Shown here: one piece after another, positions 43,093-53,600 of the stretch | Numbering within the stretch: position 1 is the first letter of the stretch | Layout of the letters: each line of letters begins with the position of its first letter | Assembly: GCA_947650285.1 (NCBI GenBank) | Contig: CANTFL010000094.1 | Span: 62,001 to 126,000, forward strand | Direction of reading: 5' to 3' | From: Hyaloperonospora brassicae | Taxonomy: Eukaryota > Oomycota > Peronosporomycetes > Peronosporales > Peronosporaceae | DNA: 64,000 bases | The notes under the pieces: generated by a model | Told to the model about the DNA's origin: nothing | Seen by the model: the letters and a program-made list of their open reading frames with translations, nothing else | Database searches by the model: none | Position numbers and translations under genes: made by a program

Positions 43093-43458
43093 ATGAAAGG
43101 TCTTCTCACTGGCGTTTCCAAGACCAAGGTCTTTAGGGTCCATCCCTCTACTTATGAAGAGGATGTGAGCAACTCTCAGAATGCGGAGCATAACTATAAA
43201 TCAGCAAGACTTGGTTGGAATGGGTACAACCCAAGCTATGCGAGGGCAACCTCAGCAAATAGCTCAGCTTACTGGAAGCCTGAATTGATATATCTTAGCC
43301 ATGCTAAAGATGAAGGTGAAGCGGATCTTCCGTTTGCAGAGCAACGACAGGAAGTGAGACGATGTTATATATGCGGAAGCACTAAACACTTGCGTCCCTA
43401 TTGTCCTTTGCGTAAACAGCGACTGAACCCTATGGGTCGCAACCCCATCCCCAACTAG
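43093..43458 (+). pseudogene. gag of gypsy B, zinc-knuckle part
   Basis: Second gag fragment with CYICGSTKHLRPYC, an intact CX2CX4HX4C knuckle at about 43363-43404. Separated from the first part by frameshifts. Confidence 0.85.
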
Positions 43459-43617
43459 AAACCGGGTATGGCACGGGAAAACGTCGACACCCAGTGAGCG
43501 CGGGTGCCCTATTGGGGTAGAATTAAGTTCAGTCACTACTATACGAGGTATAGTGAAACAGAGCTTAGCCCCACTGAGCTCTGAGCCCGCCAGCACAGAG
43601 CGTGGATACCAGCCAGG

Positions 43618-44309
43618 TTGTTAGTCATCGAGGCGAAAATTATAGGCTTTAAGAAGCATTGGTCGGTCCTATCCGATTGTATAACGTCATGCAATTACGG
43701 CCGACGTATTTCCCTTGAGGGAAGTCAGCGATACGCTGAAGCACTCAAAGCGCATGAGGGTGATTCAATCACCGTTCGTTTAGCAACTGGTAGTCGCGTC
43801 GTTTTTTTGGCTTTGACAGCATTAAACGCTATCTTGTCCTCGATTTGGATTCGAGATACGATCTCATATTGGGTATGGCTTGGCTTGAACGCCATGAGCC
43901 ATGGATTGATTGGAGGTCTAAGACCTTAGGCGCCACGCGCAATGTTTCTAGCGAAGCTTTGGAGAGTCATGAACCCACCTTTGCTAGGCAACAAAAGCGC
44001 TGTTGGCGCGAGCCATTGACGGAAGATGCCAATGTGGTGGACATTGGTATGTCAGAGTTAATTAACTTCAATGTCAATGACATAAATATTGAGCGGAGCT
44101 CTTTCACCGTATGTGGGGGGAGTTATACTCCGTTGAGTAATACTCGTTGCGATACTGAGTCACTGCATGCTGCAGGCATGGTTGGCCTAGGGCCGAGACA
44201 TCAAGAATGTAATTCCTCTGATGGGAGTGGGGTGGCACGTGAAATCCCACCGAGTGAGGGAGGCCGAGGTGGCACCTCACTGAATGTCGGTAATGATATT
44301 GATGGCTAA
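43618..44309 (+). pseudogene. Protease region of gypsy B
   Basis: Fragments RISLEGSQRYAEALKAH, ITVRLATGSRVV and RYDLILGMAWLERHEPWIDW match the corresponding A2 region (TVRLATGAS, DVILGLPWLRKYEP). Two frames are needed (43618-43929, 43845-44309). The first Asp motif cannot be identified with certainty. Confidence 0.75.
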
Positions 44310-44799
44310 CAGCCAGAGTGTTCAGGGCGAGACCCGGATGCTGTACGTGAAGTGGTACGTGTAAATTCACTGGGTAAAAAGTTTGATTTTACGTAACACT
44401 TCACCAGATGTCATTCAAGACATGAGCTCTCGTATAGAGAGTGCTAAGATAAACAGCAACCAAGGTGACCCTTCTGTCCCGGTATCTAGGAGGCGTAAGG
44501 TTTCTTTGAGTAAACAATTTCAGCATTGGGTGGCAACTGTTAAGCGCCTCACGTAAGAAACGTCACTTGGTAAAATAGTAATGATACACTATACACACTT
44601 GTTAATAAAGTAACTGGTCATGTTAATGGTAACATACGTCTCGCAACTCTTCCGTCCAAAGACGCTCTCTTCGAACTCGACGAAATATCTGACAGCGGAT
44701 TAAGCCAAGCCTTACAGGCAGGAGAATCATCCGAGTTAGTGGTCATTCGGCCTGACATTGAGCTGAACTCATCCTCGCTTTTCAAAGAGTCTGTCCTTG

Positions 44800-46260
44800 A
44801 GGACACAAAGGCGGCGTTGGATGCCCGTAGTGGATCTTCGATCCTAAAGGATCCTCTTGATCCTTTCTATCCTTTGGTAATGGAATTTTAGGGCGTGCTG
44901 TGTCACGGCCCACCGTACGTCTTACCTCCCGATAGAGGTGTACGTCATGAAATTGACTTGGTTCTTGGAACTGAATACTGAGTAACACGGCAGTGGCCTG
45001 TAACGAAGGAACAGTGTGACTTCATTGACGACTTCTTTCGTGCAAAGCACGCGGCGGGCATGGTTTGTGGGAGCAAACCTCCCCATTCCACACCGACCTT
45101 CTGCGTCAAAAAGCCTAATGGAAAGTGGCGCATTGTTCATGCTTTCAATGATCTTAATGCGGCCACCATCCCGGCTCAGACAACAATTCCTAGGAAGGAT
45201 GTTCTTCAGAACAATATGGTGGGATGTACAATGTAAAGTGCGCTCGACTTAGTTAATGGTTACTGCTCATGCGAAAAATCGATATTCAGCTGACAGCGGT
45301 CAGCACTCCGAGCGGTATGCTCTGGTAGTGGCTTGTTATGCCCCACGGGTTATCAAATACCCGGCTTTTATCGTCTTTTGACACAATTGTTTAGACCTCA
45401 CCGATGATATGCACAGACGTACTTTGATGACAACTTTGTCCACAGTCGTGCTATGAACGGCCGGTCATGTGTAGATAATCATATCGACTATTTAGGATCA
45501 TTGCTCGAGTGCTTGCGCACAAACAAGTTGTATGCCAACGCATCTAAGTGCATCTTTGGTGCAGATAAGATTTCTTTTTAGGGTGATTCATTAGGAATCG
45601 TGGCCTTAGAGCGGATCCCGCTAAGGTGAAAGCCATAGTTGATTGGCCGGTTCCAAAGAATTAAAAGGATTTACGTAAGTGGCTTGGCCTTGCCAATTAC
45701 TTGCACAAGTACAGTGCAAATTACGTAGGTATGGCTCGGCCATTATTCAATCTGCTCAAAAAGGATGTGGAATGGTGCTGGACTAGCACCGAGTATGATG
45801 CTTTTCAATCAGTAAAGGAGAGTCTCCTTCATGCGCCAATCTTGGCTTTGCCTGATCCTGATCGATGATTCAGTGTCGTCTATGACGCATCTGACTTTGC
45901 CAGAGGCAGCGTCCTGTTACAGACAGATTCTGATGGACGGGAACGCGTCATTGCGTTTGAGTCCTGACAAATGAAAGCAGCTGAAAAGAACGATTTAGTT
46001 TATGACAAAGAGCTATCTGCAATGAAGTACGCTTTAGTCAAATGAAGAGTTCATCTGCTTGGCTCTAAGCCTTTTGTGGTCTACACCGATCACGCGTCAT
46101 TACGCACTATGACCTAGTCGCCACACTTTTGTCAGCAAATGAATCGTTGGCTTTCATTCTTTGCAGAATACAACTTCAAGGTGAAGTACAATCCGGGCAA
46201 GCAGAATTCTTTAACTGATGTGTTGTCCCGCGGCCTGACTATGAGCTTGCTCATGTAACG
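44800..46260 (+). pseudogene. RT and RNase H of gypsy B, many stops
   Basis: Conserved RT blocks are readable in broken frames: HSTPTFCVKKPNGKWRIVHA (about 45085-45144), TYFDDNFVHSRAM with catalytic YFDD (about 45418-45455) and NKLYANASKCIFGA (about 45520). RNase H pieces follow (YDASDF about 45880; YTDHAS about 46085). Stops inside each block show loss of function. Confidence 0.8.
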
Positions 46261-46427
46261 ACTCTGTCATCATCGCTCACTAACCTCATTTGCTCGACAT
46301 ATGCCAAAGATGAACACTGTGTAGCGCTGCTACGCGCTCCAGGGAGCGAGGAATTAACGACTCAGACATAGAATTGTAGGTACAACTACGTGCAAGGCTA
46401 CATCGATATTCCATCGACCAAGGCCTG

Positions 46428-47215
46428 TTGTGCTATAGCACGGATGTGGAGGATACCCCTCGCATCGTTGTACCTCATAATGAGGAGTTAAAGCATCGGA
46501 TTCTCTGTGAGGCACATTATACTGCATTGAGTGGTCACCTCGGTCGTGAGAAGACCTACAGCTCAGTTAGCCAATGTTATTGGTGGCCAAAACTTTACAA
46601 ATGGGTAAGCACATATGTGCGTATGTGTGAAACGTGTCAACGGGTGAAACCCTTATCTCACGCGGCCGCGACGTTGCTAGTTTGCCTGTACCCAAGAGGT
46701 GTTGGGAGTCCATGATCATGGATTTACTGTTAGGTCTACAGAAATATTCGTATGGAAATCGGGTATTGCGGTCTTTGTTAACCGTTCGAGCAAGATGGCT
46801 CATTTTACAGCGGTGCCGGATACCATTGATGGTGAAGGTACAGCTACGCTGTTATCGATCGATTGTTCCGACATCACGGTTTGCCGTTGTCAATTGTCTC
46901 TGATAGAGATCCTCGCTTCACTGGTAATTTTTGGAGACACATCTTCCTGGTGCTCGGCACACGTTTGTACATGTCCACAGCGGATCATTCTCAGACAGAT
47001 GGTCAAACCGAGCGAGTGAATTTTATCATCAGTGACATCTTGCGCAGTGTTTGCACTCAACCACCTAAGCGTTGGAGTTCGATGCTCCCTGTCGTTTAGT
47101 TTGTGTTGAACAACGCCGTGCATGCATCTACCGGCTACCCACCGTTGTGTGAATGGTCTCACACACCCTCGCGTTCCGTTAACGCTACCACTGTGTGGTT
47201 TAGGGCTTAGAGGGG
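46428..47215 (+). pseudogene. Integrase of gypsy B
   Basis: Zinc finger GHLGREKTYSSVSQCYWWPK to CETCQRVKP (about 46531-46650), then DDE pieces SDRDPRFTGNFW (about 46881) and HSQTDGQTERVN (about 46987) across several frames. It aligns with the gypsy A integrase but is clearly a different family. Confidence 0.85.
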
Positions 47216-47725
47216 GAGGAGTTGCCGATCGGCTTGCTTATATCAGCCCTGCTAGTGTTCAAAAACAGGTAAGCGAGTTTCTCGCAACGCTTTTGACAGT
47301 CTTAAGACATGTGCGTGACTCACTGGCTGGTAGCCAAGAAATGCAAAAGGAATAAGCTGATGCTAAAGGCAGAGGTTGTATTGAACGTTATGAGTGCGTA
47401 GACCAAGTTCTACCCAATGCTAAAAACTTGCCTACAAATGTAGCGTCTGCCGTCTTCAAGACAAAGTTGCGTCCGCGCTTCATTTGACCTGTCACGGTCG
47501 TCGCCAAGAATGGAATTGCGTATACGCTCAACCTTCCGCTTAAATTGCGCGCACACCCTGTGTTCTACGTTGGATTTCTTAAGCCGTATTGGTATCCGTC
47601 CCACATGAACTTACATGCGCTTGCGCCGCATAGGTCGGCCTTGCCATCATTTGCTGAATACTTATTGGGAAGTCAAGCTGAGCCTCTGTCCGGGCTTGGC
47701 CCAAATCGAATGACTGGAAACGGGC

Positions 47726-48951
47726 TTAATCCACCTCGAACACCTTGACACAGGCTCGCATCGCTTCATACGCCTTCCGGGTCTTACCCACTGTTTCACG
47801 GAGACTACTCATCTCGAGAAGCACCTTCTCGTACTCTTCCTTTCGTATACCGACCACTTCCGATGCTGCTCGATGAGCAAGAAACCACCAGTTCCATGTG
47901 GAGCGACTCCTAAAACGACGTCGTCGTCAGGGTCAATACCAGTATCTGGTGAAGTGGCAAGAGTACCCGGAGTCGGAGAACTCGTGGGAGTTTGAGACAC
48001 CCCTTCGGCAGGATTGCCCATACGCCGTTGATGTTTTTGAACATCGTGGCAGGGGTCATCCCTCGACCGAGAGCGCTTCTCAACAATAGTGGTGGAGGCA
48101 GGCGGGTAGTTGGGAACCGCTTGACCAACCCCACATCAGCCGACACAGCCGGAGAATAGCGTGTGCGAGTGGGCAACTGGCCTCTGGCCTTAAGCTTGGC
48201 GTGATCATACCGAAGCTTTCGTTCGAGACTAACATATGCCACATCGGCAATTGCTCTGAGAGCTTTCACGCTGCTAACGTGTCGTTTCCGATGCACCCAG
48301 CGAACAAAAGAGTTATCTTCTTCCTCCAGAGATTTGCCTGCGAATAAGAGGATGGGTATACCCTTCATCGGTGGAACCGGTGCACCCCGTGATTGCGTGT
48401 CAGGTCGCAACTTGTATTGACTCTAAGTCGTCAAGTGGGGTTGCAGGTACCTCTCACGAAGTACCTGTCGACTCGTCACCTCATCAGAAGATGTAGGCTC
48501 AGCGCCAATGGCCCACGGTGCCAAAGAACGACCTGTCGTTTAGCGTATACGCTCATTCATACTGAGTGGTGTGAACAGATAGCCACGACGACCCTCAAGG
48601 GTTGCAGCAAGCTGCATACGGCGCTGAGCGCTCTCTTCTCGTTGGATAGCCAAAAAAAAGTTGTTTCTCTACGAGCGGATTAGTGATGATGGCATCGCCC
48701 ACGATAAGTGTTTGATGCGGCGCCGAAGGCGCGTTGGCTTCGCCACGCTCAAAAAATGGGTTTGGTGCAATATGAAGCGCTGCCTCTTGCACTGGTAAGT
48801 TGGACATTGTCCTCTCGTCACCATGGATATCGGTATCGCTACCATAATCAACCTCCACATCGATGCCGAGGTAAGACGAGAGAGTTGAGGACTCATGGGT
48901 TGGCACTGCCATGGTGTTTTGAGTTTTGCCAATCGTAAGGTTAAAGCGCAC
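47726..48951 (-). pseudogene. Antisense gene of gypsy B, broken
   Basis: Minus-strand frames between the 3' LTR and pol. The first (48951-48595) starts MRFNLTIGKTQN and carries the acidic motif GIDVEVDYGSDTDIHGDE, close to [17 protein letters not shown] of the gypsy A antisense protein. The middle (48410-47910) includes VHRKRHVSSVKALRAIADVA. The end (about 47880-47726) reads IRKEEYEKVLLEMSSLRETV and stops, a coiled-coil-like tail as in gypsy A. The start lies 68 bp from the 3' LTR, and the end overlaps the chromodomain in antisense. Broken by frameshifts. Confidence 0.65.
47898..48089 (+). pseudogene. Chromodomain of gypsy B
   Basis: ERLLKRRRRQGQYQYLVKWQ, EYPESENSWEF: a chromodomain core with conserved aromatic and Trp positions. 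The opposite strand of the same stretch encodes part of the antisense gene, as in gypsy A. Confidence 0.82.
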
Positions 48952-49008
48952 ACACTCCGTCCTCTTCGAGGAAAGAATTCGATTGACGTTTTGTGGAAAC
49001 GTCAGTCT

Positions 49009-49019
49009 GGTGGGGGTGG
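49009..49019 (+). other. Polypurine tract of gypsy B
   Basis: G-rich GGTGGGGGTGG directly before the 3' LTR. The first LTR base is G instead of T here, so the exact boundary is taken from alignment with the 5' LTR. Confidence 0.55.
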
Positions 49020-49554
49020 GGGTAACGGATTAAGACGTCGACTGGTAGTCGACAATAGGTGTGGTACAGACAAGGGATGGGATCCCCTTAAAAGTAATAT
49101 TCGAACACAAGTATCAATTGTTGAAGACTGATGTCTGTCAACCACTGATTACGAGATCTTTTAATGGGTTTATTTAGAACATAAGTGAGTGGGTTAATTA
49201 CTTTGTTCTACGGTGTTCTTTTAGGTTAGAAAAAGAAATAAAATTCAGTTCCCATTTTGATCAGCAAAAGACACGTGACTCTCTGAGGCGTCTTGCGATC
49301 GTAAGGAAGTAGCAACTCCTTGTTAAGGCAGCTACTCCTTGTGCACTCAGTGCGTTTGATTCTCTGAATCATTTGGTCCCCCCTGGAACAGGGACCGTGA
49401 GCTCTCTGAGCTTGTTGACTCTTTGAGTCGGGTTCTTTGAACCAACCCTTAGCTCTCGGAGCTGTTGACCCTTTGAGTCGGGTTCGTAGAACCAAAGTTG
49501 CTCATTGAGCGTTAAGTCTTCCTCTGACTTAAGGAGCTGTGTAGCTTCGCTACA
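49020..49554 (+). repeat. Gypsy B 3' LTR (535 bp)
   Basis: Aligns end to end with 41869-42403. Ends TGTAGCTTCGCTACA, followed by the target copy CTTAA (49555-49559). Its diagnostic bases (CAGACAAGG, GTGCGTTTG, final hairpin) are shared with the solo LTR in the left arm. Confidence 0.93.
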
Positions 49555-51329
49555 CTTAAGGTTTAAGCTTCACGAAACATTTACGATTGAGTTAGAAGAG
49601 GCATTCTTAGCCCTATTTCGGACCAACGTTTTAGCCGCCTCAAACCAAATTCATTTATAGTTCGAGCTCTTGATCATCAGGTAGCTTAATCGTGGCGTAC
49701 ACGCTTACGTTCAGACCATTCGCCACCTTACAGCCAATACGATTCATATATACGAGTTGATGACAAGGTTTATTCAATGTATATAGTCTATCTTCTTAAA
49801 TACTTACTTGTTTTATTAAGTAATAGATACGGAAGAATACGCATTCTGAGTGGTGGAACAGAATGCATTTATTTTGGAATAGCCTAGCATCGAATTTAGG
49901 TCCTATCGTCCCCCGATGCTACAAGTGGGCGGAGTTCGAAACAACTAGTTCATTTCTACGTGACGAATAGAGAAATTGTCACTCCTACATGTAAAAGATT
50001 TTGTGCGTTAAATCATTCAAATCACAGGGTACTACGCCTACGTACGTATTGCACGAATCGAATGCTGCCAGCAGTATTACGTAGCGAACTTCCGTCGACC
50101 AATACGGGGCCAAGAAGCGATTCCGAAGCTGATGCGATGTCACAATAAGGTAGCGGATCTATCAAACATGGTCGAGGGCAGCAGAGTGGATCACCTTGCT
50201 GATCTATCGACGTCAAGACTCTGTAGGCTTCTTGACGAAGGTAAATCTTAACATTCCGAATCAACGTGTTGCTGCCCCTGGTGAAAAAATGTCCCTCACC
50301 GTCTTGCAGATAATATTGACCAAAGGCATGCCACGTTGAGCCCTTACTAACTGTTACACGTCAAGCAATGTATTTCGACGCCGATAGCTGGAGGACCTTA
50401 GTCTACTGCTTGTTGAGCGCGAGACCCTTCAAGCGAGGACATCATTGCGCCCTAGAGCATGCTTATCAGTAAAAGCAGAAGTACAATCATTCATGCTTTA
50501 ATATACGCTTCGTGATGAATGCTACATTGTGATAATACTGTCCTAGATTCTGGCGATAAACTCGATGTCATCATTGACCTTCAATAGCCCAAGCAGTAGG
50601 AGGTATGGACCAGCTGGTAGCGCATATCTAAACCGATGCCATATATGGAGCGTTTTTAAGCCTTACAATGCTTTATGACTGATACGGTGGTCTCTTCTGT
50701 GGTACAACATTAGGATCGAGCGAACAAGACCCCACTTTAGCTAACCGCCACACTTCGGCAAGCTACTAGTTGATGTGATAACTTTCGCATGGACTAAGGT
50801 TCAGCACACAAATATTTTTATACGGCCGGGCCATCGAGGCATTCTGAAAGAAAGAACACTGATTGAAAAAAGATATCATTTTCAGAAGCGGCACCGAAGG
50901 AAAATCTGGGTCTATGGAAGAGTCTACCATAATGTGACTGGCTGCGGTAATTCTATCACATCACTAAGACGTTAAGGGAATGCATCACGATGTGCTCGCA
51001 TAAAAAATCCTTCAAGCAAATTATACGAGTGAAATGCTACCCTATTCTCTGAGTAAATTTGTTATCGTGACAACAATAAAACATACCAAGTCACAATAGG
51101 TGACAGACCTAGTGTAGTCGCTTTAAAGCTTGATCTGATAGAGTCTCGAAATTCCAATTTGGACATACTGTGGTTCGTAACGATTAAAAATAAAACGTTA
51201 CAGGATAGATCTGCGTCACGACAAGATTCAAACGATCGACGCACTCGTCTAAGAGGATATGTACACTGCCAATATTTGGTCGGCATCAGTTAAAGGAACA
51301 CTTCTGAATTTTCTGAGAATCATTAGTAG

Positions 51330-53600
51330 ACGAAAAAATATCTGTGAAGATGCTCATGGCATGCCCAAAACAATTCTTCATACCGAGCATTCTTGAATAA
51401 GTAATCGATACTCGTTTGATTGAATGGATGCATTTTTTATTGTAATTTAGCGGTAAAATTTCCCCTAATCATAGAGACACTTGACATGAGATCGAGATCG
51501 AGCTCAACTCGAGCTTGAAGCAGTGTACCACGCAGACGTAGTTCTTGAATCGTAAAAGAGTCCAAGCGATGACCAATTATATGCTGATCGCTTAGTAGAG
51601 GGTGTGTGTAAGAAAATCTACCCACAAATCTTCGAACATATGTGCGCGAAATATTAATAGAGGCTGCCAAATATGCGCGCATTCAACCAATTGAATGGTG
51701 CGCCGGTATCTGCACGTACGGCGCTGTACATGTAGGACGACATCTTCCATAATATGTTAACAATTACTGTATTTTTTCCAAGCCTCTAACATATAAATAT
51801 GTCCGATTCTTTGCATGAACGACAATTCCCGTACCTTGCAATTTAACTCTTTTAGAAAAACAGTCTAGGAGAGGCTAGTAATGACACAAAGGATGTAAAC
51901 TAATTTGCCACAATTTTAACGATATATCACATGTTATTTTAGGTTGGTGCGCGATTTTGCGCATCGAGCTACGTCGACGATGTATTCGTCGATTGACATC
52001 ATTAATGCGGAAGTACGATTGCAGTGATCCAGTGATTTCACGTCTGTAAGGTTCTCGCACTTAATCTCGAGCTTATGAATTTATAATATTCGTCATAATT
52101 ATAGAAAATGCTAGCTAAAAAAGTTTCAGGTTGTATTGATATGAAACTTCTAAATTTATGGATTTAGCTTCGGTATCAATGGCGCACGCTCTATATGAGG
52201 TGGATACGATCACCAAATGGTCTGTGCAAATTGCTGTCGATTAATTCCAAGATTTCCTGGAAATTAGGCATACTTGCACTATTTATTTTTGACTGCGCCA
52301 AAAACACCGTTCTTACCATATCTTCTATATTAAATCTTAACGATAAACGATCTTAGGATGTGAAAATAGACACCCTGGAAAAAGGTTTAATACCAGATCG
52401 ATTTGTTGGCTTTCGCTGAATTATTTTTATTTCCATTACCGACGAAATCATATTGTATGTGTCGCCAGTGATTTTACGATGGCTACGCATTGATGCAGTA
52501 CGACACAGACGGCGCCGAGAACTTCGTCTAATTTAATTATTCGGTTCTGCTGCAAATCGAGAGATTCTAGGTACGCAGTGCAGATCAAAAACTTTGTGAA
52601 CATGGATTATGCACTGGATTGCTGTAGCTTACATCTATCGAAGATATCATTTATCGTTTATCAAAAGTATTTGTGATGAAGCACGGGTGTCAATAGCAAC
52701 CGTCTCTTTTTAACGTGAATTGAACGCTCTTTTTTTTACAAGTACAAGTTATTTAGAAACATGGAATAGGATGGATGAACATCGTCGCTGATGTAATTGT
52801 GCGCCATTCGTAATGAGTCGGCTACGTATCCCAACATTAAGGATTAAATCACCTTTGAAACGCATATACGCAGTCAAGCGTCGTGTAGTCTATCTGACAA
52901 CGTGTAACATAAGTGAGCGCAGAATGCCAGACTTGTTTGTTAAGTATGCATACCTACTAAACCATATTAGTAAGATTATTTTATATTAGCAGAGGCATAT
53001 CATTCTTCATCAAATCTAAACTTCACCCGCAACCAGATACTGTACGATGTACATTTTATTATCGATACAACAATTGTCTTAATTTCACACTTAATATGAT
53101 CATTTATGCATTTGACGGGGAGCAAATAAGTGGTCAACTTGAACATGAAAAGATTTCAATCACGGCCTTTTCCCATCCAATTTATTTTGAGTTTGTTCGC
53201 AAGCGCATTGTTACTTACAAGTTTTTGACAACATATGACGCTTACGCCTTCATTTTGTGCACCATTACAGTTTGCACCGGATCCGGCTGAGCGCTTGTCG
53301 TCCGTTTCGATAATTTTTGTATCGAATTTCTTAAAAGCGATAACAGGATTATTCCTTAGCCTGTTGATCAGAAAAAAGGCGGTTTGTTTTTGTCTCGGAG
53401 ATGATTGCATGTAGAATCAGTGCTGGTTTCTGCATCGATCTGACTCTCCTCTCCATTATATACCTTTTAACCTTGTTGGTCGATACCTCTGTTCACATCG
53501 TCCTATTAAAATGAGTGTTTCGTTTTATAGAGACGCGGTAAGAAATGTCGACTTCCCAAACTTAGTAACAGAGTATTTTACGGTACGTGCCATCGTATAC
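51330..53600 (+). pseudogene. Ancient gypsy A-type pol relic
   Basis: Colinear with A1 pol despite heavy decay. Matching words are GAGATCGAGCTCAA (51494), TACGTCGACGATGT at the RT catalytic site (51970), TTGATGCAGTACGACAC (52489), ATCGTCGCTGATG (52777), GTTTGTTCGCAAG (53193) and GTCCGTTTCGAT (53299). Their offsets (0, 473, about 990, 1280, 1697, 1805) nearly equal those in A1 (0, 473, 971, 1261, 1701, 1812). No open frame remains. The palindrome ends at or just inside this relic. Confidence 0.75.

Larger units (their letters stand above)
41864..49559 (+). mobile_element. Ty3/gypsy chromovirus B, full length, inactive
   Basis: LTRs 41869-42403 and 49020-49554 (535 bp each), flanked by CCTAA and CTTAA, the same flanks as the solo LTR in the left arm. 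Order inside: gag, zinc knuckle, protease, RT/RNase H, integrase, chromodomain, antisense gene, polypurine-rich tract. Many stops and frameshifts make it inactive. LTRs differ at roughly ten positions, so it is clearly older than gypsy A2. Confidence 0.95.
30220..51302 (-). repeat. Right arm of the giant inverted repeat, with two insertions
   Basis: Carries the reverse complement of 23563-29515, interrupted by gypsy A2 (31753-39727) and by the interior plus one LTR of gypsy B (41869-49554). Removing 7980 bp and 7151 bp leaves about 5.95 kb, the same as the left arm. Homology decays over the last ~50 bp (51255-51302) and then ends near an old gypsy pol relic. Confidence 0.95.
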
